Source: Desulfobacula sp. (lineage in GTDB: Bacteria; Desulfobacterota; Desulfobacteria; Desulfobacterales; Desulfobacteraceae). From it: a stretch of 39,751 nucleotides of DNA. This document shows, in pieces, positions 8,111-17,273 of this stretch. Where the stretch lies: assembly GCA_013792075.1 (NCBI GenBank), contig VMSR01000281.1, forward strand, positions 1-39,751, in the 5' to 3' direction. A model generated the notes under the pieces. The model was not told the DNA's origin and searched no databases. It was given only the letters and a program-made list of their open reading frames with translations. The position numbers were made by a program, and so were the translations under genes. The stretch's first letter is position 1, and the number at the start of each line of letters is the position of its first letter.

Positions 8111-8995
8111 ATGGCATCGCCCTTATGGGACAGAGCGTTCAGGCTGTTTGCATGGGGATGCAGCCTGGTGTTGATGGGGGCCTTTCTCGTCATCATCGGG
8201 TTTTTGTGCATAAAAGGATACACAGCCTTAACCCCCCGGCTTATTTTCGGGGACACGGGTTTCTGGGATGCTGTATTGCTCAGGCGCCAGGTGTTTGACG
8301 GCCTTTTCCCGGCCATGGCAGGCACCCTGTGTCTGATTATGCTGTCCATTGTTCTGGCCGTTCCCCTAGGGCTGTCCACTGGGATTTTCCTGGCCGAGTA
8401 CGCCTCTCCCAGGGTAAAATGGTTTTTTTCACTGGTGTTTGATATTCTGGCCGGTATCCCGTCCATTGTTGTGGGGCTGTTTGGATTTTGCATCACCCTG
8501 TTTTTACACCAGTGTTTTTTTGACAGGCTGTATCCCTGCCTGCTGATATCTGCGCTTTCCCTGGCCTTTCTGGTGCTGCCCTATATGATCCGAACCACCC
8601 AGATGGCATTGGAAAGCCTGCCCGTAAGCGTGCGGCTGACAGCACCCAGCCTGGGGGCCACCCAGCTGCAGAATATTGTGTATGTACTGCTGCCGGCTGC
8701 CCTGTCCACGATTTTAAGCGGCATCATTCTTTCCATTGGCAGGTGTGCCGAAGATACGGCCGTGATCATGCTGACCGGGGCCGTGGCCACTGCCGGTATC
8801 CCCAAGTCCGTGTTCTCAAGTTATGAAGCCCTGCCTTTTTATATTTATTATATTTCCTCCCAGTATGCAGATCATTCGGAGTTGATAAAAGGGTATGGGG
8901 CCTGCCTGGTGTTGATTTTCATCTGTATGAACCTGTTTGTTCTCAGTCATTTTTTAAAAAAAAGACTGTCCCAAAGACTGCTTTTCAGGCATTGA
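8111..8995 (+). CDS. pstA: Phosphate ABC transporter permease PstA
   Basis: A 294-residue permease with about six membrane segments. It contains the PstA-type segment FDILAGIPSIVVGLFGF and an EAA-like loop LTAPSLGATQLQNIVYVLLP. Its ATG begins directly after the pstC TAA. It forms the second half of the phosphate channel. Confidence 0.92.
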   Translation: MASPLWDRAFRLFAWGCSLVLMGAFLVIIGFLCIKGYTALTPRLIFGDTGFWDAVLLRRQVFDGLFPAMAGTLCLIMLSIVLAVPLGLSTGIFLAEYASPRVKWFFSLVFDILAGIPSIVVGLFGFCITLFLHQCFFDRLYPCLLISALSLAFLVLPYMIRTTQMALESLPVSVRLTAPSLGATQLQNIVYVLLPAALSTILSGIILSIGRCAEDTAVIMLTGAVATAGIPKSVFSSYEALPFYIYYISSQYADHSELIKGYGACLVLIFICMNLFVLSHFLKKRLSQRLLFRH

Positions 8996-9002
8996 TAATC
9001 AG

Positions 9003-9701
9003 ATGGAACCAAAAATTAAAATAACAGGTCTCGATTTTTATTATAACGGACGCCCGGTTCTGGAAAACATTTGTATGGAGGTGGTTGAAAACACCATCAC
9101 TGCCGTTACCGGACCCTCCGGCCAGGGCAAGTCCACCCTGTTGATGACATTGAACAGGCTGTGGGAAAGCATTGAGGGCGCCCGGGTAAAAGGAGATATC
9201 CAGATTCGGTTCGGGCAAAAATTTCAAAATATATATGATCCTGGATTTCGGGTGTCGGAGTTGCGCAAAAAAGTGGGAATGGTCTTCCAGATGCCAAATC
9301 CCCTGCCCATGAGTATTTATAAAAACATTGTCTTTCCCTTAAAGCTCACAGGAGATCATAAACAAAAGGATGCAGCCTTTCGGGTGGAAACGGCACTCAA
9401 AAGATCTTTTTTATGGGAGGAAGTAAAGGACCGGTTGAACGAAGATGCAAGATCCCTGTCCGGCGGCCAGCAGCAGCGGCTGTGCATTGCAAGGGCTTTG
9501 ATCTTAAACCCTGAGGTGCTGCTGCTGGACGAACCCACCTCTTCTCTGGATGACACTTCCGGCCGGATGATTGAAGCGCTGCTCCTTGAAGTGAAAAAGA
9601 CCTGCACGCTTCTGCTGGTTTCCCATTACCTGGATCAGGTCAAACGCATTGCAGATAAGGGCATGCACCTGTCCCGGGGACAGATAACACAAGAATGGTA
9701 A
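9003..9701 (+). CDS. pstB: Phosphate ABC transporter ATPase PstB
   Basis: A 232-residue ABC ATPase, slightly shorter than the usual ~250. Walker A is GPSGQGKST (37-45), where most PstB proteins have Cys at the Gln position. The PstB-typical Q-loop stretch VGMVFQMPNPLPMSIYKN, the signature LSGGQQQRLCIARAL and Walker B LLLDEPTSSLDD are all present. It lies seven bases after pstA and powers phosphate import through PstCA. Confidence 0.93.
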   Translation: MEPKIKITGLDFYYNGRPVLENICMEVVENTITAVTGPSGQGKSTLLMTLNRLWESIEGARVKGDIQIRFGQKFQNIYDPGFRVSELRKKVGMVFQMPNPLPMSIYKNIVFPLKLTGDHKQKDAAFRVETALKRSFLWEEVKDRLNEDARSLSGGQQQRLCIARALILNPEVLLLDEPTSSLDDTSGRMIEALLLEVKKTCTLLLVSHYLDQVKRIADKGMHLSRGQITQEW

Positions 9702-9734
9702 GCCCTGATGGGGCGGACCAGACAGGAGAAAACA

Positions 9735-10205
9735 ATGATTCATATTCAAATCCCAGGATCCCGTGACCTGACAATTGAAAATATCTTATTGGATTTCAAT
9801 GGCACCCTTGCCGTTGACGGCCGCTTGATTGAAGGGGTCAGGGAACGAATCGCACAATTTTCAGATTGCCTGAACTTTCATGTGATCACAGCCGATACCT
9901 TTGGGTCTGTTAAAAAAGAACTTGAAGAACTGCATTGCTTTGTGCACATCATACCGGAACAAGACCAGGCCTCAAGCAAATTGTCCTATCTTCAAAAACT
10001 GGGACCCGAGAACACCATTGGCGTGGGAAACGGGGCCAATGACGAGCGCATGCTACAGGAAGCTGTTCTGGGCGTTGCTGTACTCGGGCAGGAGGGCCTT
10101 GCAACCAAAACATTGATGGCATCAAACCTGGCTGTGAACCATATCCTGGATCTGTTTGCCTATTTTGAAAAGCCCGACAGGCTGATTGCCTGCCTGAGAG
10201 AATAA
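9735..10205 (+). CDS. HAD-superfamily protein, soluble P-type-ATPase-like
   Basis: A 156-residue HAD-fold protein. Motif I reads LDFNGTLAVDG: the nucleophile Asp20 is present, but the second Asp of DxD is Asn22, as in the COG4087 'soluble P-type ATPase-like' group. A later GVGNGANDERML supplies the metal-binding acidic residues of motif IV. An N-terminal cap is absent. CAGGAGA just before ATG 9735 sets the start; a longer reading from 9708 has no ribosome site. It lies 33 bases after pstB, so a link to phosphate metabolism is plausible, but the substrate is unknown. Confidence 0.85.
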   Translation: MIHIQIPGSRDLTIENILLDFNGTLAVDGRLIEGVRERIAQFSDCLNFHVITADTFGSVKKELEELHCFVHIIPEQDQASSKLSYLQKLGPENTIGVGNGANDERMLQEAVLGVAVLGQEGLATKTLMASNLAVNHILDLFAYFEKPDRLIACLRE

Positions 10206-10322
10206 GACCCTCCCTGATCAACGGCAGATTTTTGTCGATTGTTTTACATTTCCCAGGGAAAGCGGTAGTATTAAAGATCGTTTCTTAAATATTGCTTATA
10301 AAACTTTTGTTGATGAGTGACC

Positions 10323-13127
10323 ATGGAAAACACCAGACAAACTAGCATCTGCCCTGTTTCAGGATTGAAGGTTCTGAAGGATCCCCAATGGAGCTGTATC
10401 AAAAAACAAGGGTATATCTATTCCTATTCAAAAATTGGCGATGCCATTGTCTATTTGAAAAACTCCGGTATCACAAAAAATTTTGACACAGCACTGCACG
10501 AAGGGTTTATGCGGCAGTTTGTCGCAGAGACAGGTATAAAAAAACCCTATGTTGAAATACGGGATCTTAAAAATCTTAAGGGACGGGCAACCCCCCGGCA
10601 GGTTGCCCAGACAAGGGAATATATAGAGAAAAACCAGGACCTTTTGGCCGGATTTATCTTTTGTAACATGCCCTTTTGGGTGAGAAGTATTGCCAGGGTG
10701 GGGTTTAAAACCTATAAGGTATCGACAAAATTTGTAGCCTGTAAGGATTATGAAGGCGCAATTAAAAGTGCAATGGACATTCTGGAAAATCGTCTGGCTC
10801 CCCCGGGGGAAATGCGTTTTGACCAGCTTGAATTCAGACCCGAGTGGCAATATGAAGGCCCTCCCCAAGGGCTTTCCTATAGGAGTGGCGTGATACCCGG
10901 AAAGATCTTTTATTCCCAGATTTCTACCCGGCATCTGCAAAGCGAAGATGTGAAAATGGGCATGCCCTTCCTTGAACAAGTCTTTAAAGACGGTGTGCTG
11001 AAAGGGTCGGATTATATCAGAATTGCAGATTATTCGGGTGTTAAAAAATCGTCTCTTTTGGGCAGAAGGGCTTATGCCCTGGCGCTGAATCGATTGAACA
11101 AACAATATGGGGTGCGACCCAAGGAGACCTATGTTTGCGGTGCCAGCCTGTTTACCCGATCTGCCATCAAACTTTTTTCCGGATTTGTGGATCAAAGATT
11201 TTATTTTATGGACTCGGTTTCCGATGCATTTGCAGCCATTAATTCCCAAAAGAAAAGACAGGCAGACAAGGACACCCGGATTCTGGTCTCTCAGAAAGAT
11301 GTTGATGAAATAAATGAATTGTGCGGGATGATGGTCTGGCCGGAAGAGGAAATAGAAAAAAAAGCGTCGATCTTTATTTCCCAAGACAACCCTTTGATTG
11401 AATTGGCAGAGACCATGGCCATGGTCAGAAATGATTTGTTTGAACTTCGCAGCTGCCAGGCAGAACAGATGAAGAATATTGAGCAGGCCAGAAAGGAAGC
11501 AGACGCAGCAAACCTTGTCAAAAATCAGTTTCTGGCCAATATGTCCCATGAAATACGGACCCCCATGAACGGGGTGATGGGAATGCTGGATATTTTAAAA
11601 GAGACGCAATTGACCGACGAACAGCGCCAGTATCTTGAAATTGCCAGACAAAGTTCCACCTCTTTGCTGGGGGTTGTCAACGATATTCTGGATTTTTCAA
11701 AGGTTGAAGCTGGAAAGATGGAGATTGAAACAATTGAGTTTGATCTCCGGGCGACCATGGACTCCATTGGTGATGTCTTGTCTGTTATGGCATACGAGGG
11801 CGGGATTGAATTTGGGTGTTTGGTTTCAAAAGAGGTGCCCACTTTTTTAAAATCAGACCCGGGACGGCTTCGGCAAATTATTACCAACCTTATTAAAAAT
11901 GCGATTAAATTTGTATCAAAAGGGGAGGTCTTTGTCAGGGTGTCCCTTGAAAAGGAATTCAGAAACCAGGTCACACTTTTATTTGAGGTAACGGATACCG
12001 GTATCGGCATCCCCGAGGATAAGATAAACATATTGTTTGATCCTTTTACCCAGGCGGATGTGTCCACCACACGCCTCTACGGCGGAACCGGCCTTGGCCT
12101 GGCCATATCCAAACAATTGGTTGAAATAATGGGCGGAAAAATCGGTGTGGAAAGCAAGGTTGGCAAAGGGTCCAGATTCTGGTTTACCCATACCGCCCAA
12201 AAACAGGAGCCCCTGGAGGCCATTCCTGAAAATCTGAAACATCAGTTCAGCGGCACAAGAATTCTTGTTGTGGACCGCCATTCGGTCAATGACCCAATTT
12301 ATTCAGCTTATTTCCAGGAATGGTCCTGCCGCCATATGAGAACCGATGGCACGGAACAGGTGCTTGAACTACTTGAACATGCAGCCGGGCAGAAAGATCC
12401 TTTTCATCTGGTACTTGTGGATGCAGCCCTGGCAGACACAACCCATGACACCTGGGTTCACTCCATTCGTTCCCGGGATGCGCTCAAACAGATTGCCTTG
12501 ATTTTGATTTCTCCAACCGCAAGGGGAGGGCAAGCAATACACAATCAGGAGAAGGGCTTTGATGGCGTTTTGTCCAAACCGATCAAAAAGCAACCCCTGT
12601 TTGAGTGCCTGGAAAAAGCCCTTGGAATTGGTCCTGAGTACAGTTTCGGAGACAACCGACCGATGGTCCCAGAGGCGATGGTCCCGGGGCATTCGGAGAA
12701 GGATACCTGTCCGGGTGAAGACTCTCCCAATAAACCGCTTCGTATTCTGCTGGTCGAGGACAATGTCGTAAATCAGAAGGTTGTAGTGTTGATGCTTTCA
12801 AAACCCGGATACGATGTAAGGATTGCTTCGGATGGGGCCCAGTCAATAGAAATGTTTGAAAACAACCCTTTTGATCTGGTGTTGATGGATATTCAGATGC
12901 CGGTCATGGGAGGAATTGAGGCCGCAAAGAAAATAAGGTTACTTGAAAGAAAGAGCGGTTCCCATGTTCCCATTGTCGCCCTGACGGCAAATGCCATGAA
13001 AGGGGACCGGGAGAAATATCTGGCAGCCGGCATGGATGGATATCTTTCAAAGCCCATCCAAAAGAATAAGCTCATTGGGATGATCGATGATTATTGCCGA
13101 ACCCCTGATTTAAGGAAAAATCTATGA
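10323..13127 (+). CDS. Hybrid histidine kinase with duplicated N-terminal module
   Basis: A ~934-residue soluble sensor kinase without membrane segments. Residues ~1-160 and ~190-310 appear to be two copies of one unassigned alpha/beta module ([16 protein letters not shown] and [16 protein letters not shown], each ending with a similar [16 protein letters not shown] / [13 protein letters not shown] segment). Next come a coiled coil, HisKA with His409 in [10 protein letters not shown], a complete HATPase ([24 protein letters not shown]), a divergent receiver ([11 protein letters not shown]) and a full receiver ([23 protein letters not shown]). A GTG at 10317 is an alternative start; neither has a clear ribosome site. 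The last codons overlap the next gene (ATGA). Confidence 0.92.
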   Translation: MENTRQTSICPVSGLKVLKDPQWSCIKKQGYIYSYSKIGDAIVYLKNSGITKNFDTALHEGFMRQFVAETGIKKPYVEIRDLKNLKGRATPRQVAQTREYIEKNQDLLAGFIFCNMPFWVRSIARVGFKTYKVSTKFVACKDYEGAIKSAMDILENRLAPPGEMRFDQLEFRPEWQYEGPPQGLSYRSGVIPGKIFYSQISTRHLQSEDVKMGMPFLEQVFKDGVLKGSDYIRIADYSGVKKSSLLGRRAYALALNRLNKQYGVRPKETYVCGASLFTRSAIKLFSGFVDQRFYFMDSVSDAFAAINSQKKRQADKDTRILVSQKDVDEINELCGMMVWPEEEIEKKASIFISQDNPLIELAETMAMVRNDLFELRSCQAEQMKNIEQARKEADAANLVKNQFLANMSHEIRTPMNGVMGMLDILKETQLTDEQRQYLEIARQSSTSLLGVVNDILDFSKVEAGKMEIETIEFDLRATMDSIGDVLSVMAYEGGIEFGCLVSKEVPTFLKSDPGRLRQIITNLIKNAIKFVSKGEVFVRVSLEKEFRNQVTLLFEVTDTGIGIPEDKINILFDPFTQADVSTTRLYGGTGLGLAISKQLVEIMGGKIGVESKVGKGSRFWFTHTAQKQEPLEAIPENLKHQFSGTRILVVDRHSVNDPIYSAYFQEWSCRHMRTDGTEQVLELLEHAAGQKDPFHLVLVDAALADTTHDTWVHSIRSRDALKQIALILISPTARGGQAIHNQEKGFDGVLSKPIKKQPLFECLEKALGIGPEYSFGDNRPMVPEAMVPGHSEKDTCPGEDSPNKPLRILLVEDNVVNQKVVVLMLSKPGYDVRIASDGAQSIEMFENNPFDLVLMDIQMPVMGGIEAAKKIRLLERKSGSHVPIVALTANAMKGDREKYLAAGMDGYLSKPIQKNKLIGMIDDYCRTPDLRKNL

Positions 13128-13471
13128 AAAAACATGTCCTTTATATGCTGACGCCCTGGACGGAAGCCAATGGCCAGGGCCCTTTTTATTGTCCGGACTG
13201 CGGTGTTGTGGAAGGGTTTCTGGCCTATTCACCTGAAGTAAGGAACCATATCGAGATAATCCACCTGGCCTATCCAAGACCTAGGCCCCTTGTGGTTGCG
13301 GCATTGGGAGCGGAAAACCAGGGCTGTCCCGTCCTGGTTCTGGGGGAGGGCAGCACCCTTCCTGAAACCGCCAAAAAAAGTTTTTCAACCAACCGGTTTT
13401 TTCTGGATGATGCCATCGGGATCTGTGATTTTTTGGGAAATCTATATAAAACCATCAGGCCCCATCCTTAG
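13124..13471 (+). CDS. DUF3088-family protein
   Basis: The 115 residues match the layout of DUF3088 proteins: MLTPWTE, FYCPDCGVVEGFLA with a thioredoxin-like CxxC (Cys23, Cys26), YPRPRPLVVAALGAENQGCP and LVLGEG. The fold is probably thioredoxin-like with unknown function. The ATG overlaps the kinase stop by four bases, so the two are translationally coupled; a role in redox input or output of that kinase is speculation. Its last codons form part of the terminator hairpin. Confidence 0.83.
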   Translation: MKKHVLYMLTPWTEANGQGPFYCPDCGVVEGFLAYSPEVRNHIEIIHLAYPRPRPLVVAALGAENQGCPVLVLGEGSTLPETAKKSFSTNRFFLDDAIGICDFLGNLYKTIRPHP

Positions 13472-13480
13472 GGCCTGATG
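13453..13480. terminator. Terminator hairpin between convergent genes
   Basis: CATCAGGCCC (13453-13462) and GGGCCTGATG (13471-13480) are perfect complements with an eight-base loop. The loop and right arm include the TAG of the upstream gene. T-rich sequence follows on the + strand; the hairpin could also serve the minus-strand operon ending at 13494. Confidence 0.7.
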
Positions 13481-13493
13481 GGATGGGTTTATT

Positions 13494-15056
13494 TTATTCG
13501 ACCCGAACGATCTCGATTTTGTTTTTCGGCATGAGATCATACAGATCCAGACGCATGTCATGCAGGGGGCGAACCGTTGCCACATGCCGCTGCTGGGACA
13601 GGGAAGACAGGGCCAGCTCGGAGATGACAACCGCCTCCACATTGGGATCTGCCTCTCCTTCTATCCCTTTTTCCGGGAAGGAAAAATCACTGGGGGTGAG
13701 GACGGCTGCCTGGCTGTAGTTCAGGAAGGAACCGGATGGGGTCAGCATGTTGCCCACACTGCCTGTCATCACCACATAAATGAAGTTTTCAACTGCCCGG
13801 GCCTGGGCGCAGTGCCGCACCCGGTAGTAGGCCTTTTTTTCTTCGGTGTAAAACGGAACAAAAATGATCTCGGCGCCTGCCAGTGTCAAAAGCCGGGACA
13901 CCTCGGGAAACTCGATATCATAGCATACCTGGATGGCAATCCGGGCCAGGGGGGTGCTGAAAATCCGGACACAGGTTCCCGGTTCGATCCCGCCCTCATT
14001 GCGTTCTGCCGGTGTAATGTGAAGTTTGTCCTGGGTATGAACACTGCCCGAGGGCGTGAACAAATGGGCGGCGTTGTAATATTTGCCCTCCCGCAATACC
14101 GGATGGGAGCCGCCGATGATATAGATGTTGTACTTCTGGGCGAAGCGCTTGAACATGTCAATATACCTGTCCGTATAACCGGCAAGCACAGCGGCCGCCT
14201 GTTTCATGGACAGCTTTCCCTTTTGAAAACTCAGCAATTGGTAGGTGAAATACTCAGGAAACAAAAGAAAGTGGCAGTGATAGGAATCTGCCGTATCCAC
14301 AAAAAATTCAACCGAACGTTCCAGGTCTTCAAAGGACTGGATGGGCCGCATCTGGTATTGGGCCGCGCAGACCCTGACCCTGCGGGCCTGGATTTTGGGA
14401 AACACGGCAGAGGATATTCTTTTTTTGGCCAGGTTATACTCCAGGTTGGGCATGACAAGGAAGGTCGAATAGTTCAGACTGGAACGGTCAATGGTGATGT
14501 CCAGCTGCACCTTTTTGACATGGTAGCCGGTTTTCAGATGGGCACTCAAGGCCTGGTCCTTTAGTTCTCCGTTTGTGACCTTTTCCACATATTGTTCAGC
14601 CGTCATCTTTCCCGCATGATCTCTATATCCGGGAAGCCGTCCGTAGGCAATCATCTGTCTCAGGTTATACCGCTTCAGAATGCTTTTTCGCCGCTGATAC
14701 AGCAGCATGGCAACCCCCCGGCGCTGGTAATCGGGATGGACGGCGATATCCGCACCATAAAGGGTGTCCCCGTCCGGGTTGTGGGTGCTGAAGGTACCGG
14801 CCCCGGTCAGTTCGTCCACATCATACCAGAACTCGTCGTCAATGCTGACAATGATGCTGGTGGCGTAGCCGATGATCTTTTTATCACAGACTGCCACAAC
14901 CTGTCCCTGGGGGAAGGCTGCAAACTGCATTTCATAATGACGTTCCGAGTATATGTATTCTTCGGAATAATCGTGATAGGTTGCTCTGCTGCACTCGATA
15001 ATCTCCGGAATGTCTTCGCGGCGCCATCTCCGGGTCGTTATTTTTGATTTGTTCAT
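13494..15056 (-). CDS. GNAT acetyltransferase-nitrilase fusion
   Basis: A 520-residue fusion. Residues 1-~200 are a GNAT domain with acetyl-CoA loop QRRGVA (111-116) after DIAVHPDY. Residues ~225-510 are a carbon-nitrogen hydrolase with the Glu-Lys-Cys triad visible: Glu268 in LFPEYF, Lys344 in DKLHITP and Cys378 in VCYDIEFPE. The same architecture and length occur in B. subtilis YhcX. The combination implies acyl transfer and amide hydrolysis on a related substrate, but this is not known. AGGAG before ATG 15056 fixes the start. It is the last gene of the five-gene minus-strand operon. Confidence 0.92.
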   Translation of the reverse strand: MNKSKITTRRWRREDIPEIIECSRATYHDYSEEYIYSERHYEMQFAAFPQGQVVAVCDKKIIGYATSIIVSIDDEFWYDVDELTGAGTFSTHNPDGDTLYGADIAVHPDYQRRGVAMLLYQRRKSILKRYNLRQMIAYGRLPGYRDHAGKMTAEQYVEKVTNGELKDQALSAHLKTGYHVKKVQLDITIDRSSLNYSTFLVMPNLEYNLAKKRISSAVFPKIQARRVRVCAAQYQMRPIQSFEDLERSVEFFVDTADSYHCHFLLFPEYFTYQLLSFQKGKLSMKQAAAVLAGYTDRYIDMFKRFAQKYNIYIIGGSHPVLREGKYYNAAHLFTPSGSVHTQDKLHITPAERNEGGIEPGTCVRIFSTPLARIAIQVCYDIEFPEVSRLLTLAGAEIIFVPFYTEEKKAYYRVRHCAQARAVENFIYVVMTGSVGNMLTPSGSFLNYSQAAVLTPSDFSFPEKGIEGEADPNVEAVVISELALSSLSQQRHVATVRPLHDMRLDLYDLMPKNKIEIVRVE

Positions 15057-15122
15057 CAGGTTGCTCCTTTGCCGGCATATCCGCTTTCGGGGTATGCCCC
15101 GGCGTGTTGTGTTCCCGGAAAC

Positions 15123-15872
15123 TCAATCCGGTTTTGCTGTTTTTCTGCGTTGGCTTTCCGTCCAGTCAATCCGGCTCATGAGTCCCCGGATAATTTTGAT
15201 GTCCCGGGGCGTAAGTCCTGCGCTGCCAAACAGCCGCCTGAAGGTTCTCAATATATGGTCCGGGTTCTGGGGGTCCAGGAAATCGATATCCTGAAGGGTC
15301 TTTCGCATGTGGGCAAACATGTGTTCTATCTCTTTTCCCGGGGCCAGGCGCTGGGGGATCGGGTCATGGAACCGTTTGCCTGCATCTGAACCCATGGCGA
15401 TCTCATAGACCAGGATGGAAAGGGAATGGCTCAGGTTCATGGACGGATAGTCCTTATGGGTGGGAATGGTGATAAAGTGCTGGCATAATTCCAGGTCCTT
15501 TGTCGCAAGCCCGGAGTCTTCCGTTCCCATGACCAGGGCGATGGTCACCCCGTCATCACTGCCATTGATCTGTGTTGCAGCCGTTGCAGGGGTGCAAAAA
15601 TTTTTCCGGTATTTGCCGAACCTGCGGGTGGTGCCAAAGGCGATCTGGATGTCATGGAGGGCGGCAGGAAGGTCATCAAAGCGTTCTGCCTGCTCCAGAA
15701 TGGAAAAGGCTCCCATGGCCATCTTTTTGGCATCAAGGCTGGCGTATTCCTGGCAGGGGTTTACCAGGCGAAGTCGTGAAAAGCCGAAATTCATCATGCT
15801 TCTGCAGACGGAACCGATATTAAGGGGGCCCTGGGGTTCCACCAGGATAATGGTCAGGTTTTCAGGTTTCAT
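15123..15872 (-). CDS. trmJ: TrmJ-like SpoU RNA 2'-O-methyltransferase
   Basis: A 249-residue SPOUT methyltransferase of the TrmH group 1/TrmJ type, expected to methylate the 2'-OH of a tRNA wobble-region nucleotide (position 32 in E. coli). Motif 1 is NIGSVCRSMMNFGF with the Arg and Asn, motif 2 is ALVMGTEDSGL, and motif 3 is SMNLSHSLSILVYE. In motif 2, Thr replaces the Arg of the usual GRE. A C-terminal helical extension (~165-249) is characteristic of TrmJ. It lies 36 bases after dtd, so this operon groups two tRNA-acting enzymes. Confidence 0.88.
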   Translation of the reverse strand: MKPENLTIILVEPQGPLNIGSVCRSMMNFGFSRLRLVNPCQEYASLDAKKMAMGAFSILEQAERFDDLPAALHDIQIAFGTTRRFGKYRKNFCTPATAATQINGSDDGVTIALVMGTEDSGLATKDLELCQHFITIPTHKDYPSMNLSHSLSILVYEIAMGSDAGKRFHDPIPQRLAPGKEIEHMFAHMRKTLQDIDFLDPQNPDHILRTFRRLFGSAGLTPRDIKIIRGLMSRIDWTESQRRKTAKPD

Positions 15873-15908
15873 TTTATCGTCTTTGTTTCGTCAATAATAA
15901 AGGCCATG

Positions 15909-16355
15909 TTAAACATCCCGGGTGTCCAGTACCAGGGTGACCGGTCCCTGGTTGACAAGGCAGACATCCATAAGGGCCTGGAACTGGCCGGATTTTGTGG
16001 CCACACCCGAGGCAATGGCCCGGCCGATGAAATATTCATACAAGGCCTTGGCCCTGTCCGGGCCGGCCGCCTTTGTAAAGGAGGGGCGGCGTCCTTTTTT
16101 GCAGTCGCCCAGCAGGGTGAACTGGGACACCACCAGCAGTTCTCCTTTGACATCTTTTAAAGAAAGGTTCATCTTTTCCTGGTCGTCTTCAAAAATTCTT
16201 AAATGAACTATTTTTTCCACCAGAAAATCCGCTTCTTTTTCTGTGTCCTGGTCCTGGACCCCCAAAAGGACCATCAGGCCGTTTCCAATATGGGAGATAA
16301 TCGTATTGTCAACCGTTACATGGGCATTCTTTACCCGTTGTACTACTGCTTTCAT
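15909..16355 (-). CDS. dtd: D-aminoacyl-tRNA deacylase
   Basis: 148 residues, the standard Dtd length. It hydrolyses D-amino acids from mischarged tRNA. The two signature motifs are present: SQFTL (usual SQFTLxxD/N region) and NQGPVT near the C-terminus. The N-terminus MKAVVQRVKNAHVTVD is canonical. The ATG overlaps the stop of the upstream PHP gene (ATGA), showing coupling. Confidence 0.95.
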   Translation of the reverse strand: MKAVVQRVKNAHVTVDNTIISHIGNGLMVLLGVQDQDTEKEADFLVEKIVHLRIFEDDQEKMNLSLKDVKGELLVVSQFTLLGDCKKGRRPSFTKAAGPDRAKALYEYFIGRAIASGVATKSGQFQALMDVCLVNQGPVTLVLDTRDV

Positions 16356-17233
16356 TCCATATCCTTAGCGTTTTTTTTTAAATCTGGGCGTATCATCCGC
16401 GGCTCCGGCCAATGGGTATCAAAGCCTAAGGATTCCAGAATCCGGATGGCCCCGGGCACATGGCCGCCGGCCTGGTCCTTTCCGTGGGAGTCGTCCCCGG
16501 GCACCACAGGGATGCCAAGTTCTTTGATCGTTTCCAGGAGGGGGCGGAAAAGATAGGGTTCTTTTTCCCCCCGGGCCAGTGGCCTGAGATTAAAATCCAT
16601 GACCAGGCCCAGGTCTTTTATCAGGTGAAGGTTCCGCAGTATTTTTCCATGGATTTTTGGGGATAAAAGCCGTTGCCCAAAGTTTTCATCATGGATCCGG
16701 ATCAGATCAAAATGGCCCACCACAAAGGGGTGCAATTCCCGGATCATTTCATATTGAAGGTCAAAATAGCGCAGATACATCTGCTCATGGGAACCGCAGT
16801 GCAGGACAATTTTGTCATATGCCTGCCTGGAGTAGTCAAAACACCGGTCGTCCACATGGTGTACCGAGCCCACAATATAGTCTGGCTTAAAGTCATGGAT
16901 CAATTGTTTTACATGGGGAAGATACCCGGCATAGGTTTCTGTTTCCATGCCTGCATAAATGAGGATATCCGATTGATACAAACTTTTTAACCGTCTGACT
17001 TCTGTCATATACCGGGCAAATTGCTGGTACAGGGTTATGGCGGTCATTCCCTTCTGGCGTTCATCCGGATAAAGAAACCGGTCGCTTGGCGGCGGCATGT
17101 GCTCTGTGATGCCGACAATCTTGAATCCTTTTTCAATATAGGCGCGGATAATTTCTTCCAGCCGGTCCCTGGCGTGGCAGCAGAATTCTCCTGAATGCCC
17201 GCCGTGGAGCGATATGAGTGACCTTGTTTCCAT
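16352..17233 (-). CDS. PHP-family phosphoesterase, HisJ-like
   Basis: A 293-residue PHP-fold metallo-phosphoesterase. Metal ligands are recognisable: SLHGGHSGEFCCHA near the start, GITEHMPP, GMETE, GSVHHVDD, GHFDL and PGDDSH. The layout resembles HisJ histidinol-phosphatase (L-histidinol phosphate to histidinol), and that is the best guess; no other his genes are nearby, so another phospho-substrate is possible. The start at ATG 17233 lacks a good ribosome site. A small inverted repeat (TTTACC 17242-17247 / GGTAAA 17259-17264) lies just upstream, in the 40-base gap after the radical SAM gene. Confidence 0.85.
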   Translation of the reverse strand: METRSLISLHGGHSGEFCCHARDRLEEIIRAYIEKGFKIVGITEHMPPPSDRFLYPDERQKGMTAITLYQQFARYMTEVRRLKSLYQSDILIYAGMETETYAGYLPHVKQLIHDFKPDYIVGSVHHVDDRCFDYSRQAYDKIVLHCGSHEQMYLRYFDLQYEMIRELHPFVVGHFDLIRIHDENFGQRLLSPKIHGKILRNLHLIKDLGLVMDFNLRPLARGEKEPYLFRPLLETIKELGIPVVPGDDSHGKDQAGGHVPGAIRILESLGFDTHWPEPRMIRPDLKKNAKDME

Positions 17234-17273
17234 GGGGGATATTTACCATTAACCACTCGGTAAAATCAAGGGG

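Noticed and set aside
10428-11549. A 373-codon minus-strand frame opposite the hybrid kinase
   Set aside because: It lies antisense to the N-terminal modules, has no ribosome site and has shadow-like composition.
13560-14564. A 334-codon + strand frame opposite the GNAT-nitrilase gene
   Set aside because: The minus-strand product has complete catalytic motifs of two domains; the + frame does not resemble a protein family.
17242-17264. TTTACC/GGTAAA inverted repeat as an operator or internal promoter before the PHP gene
   Set aside because: Arms are only 6 bp, no promoter elements accompany it, and the genes look co-transcribed. It is mentioned only in the gene entry.
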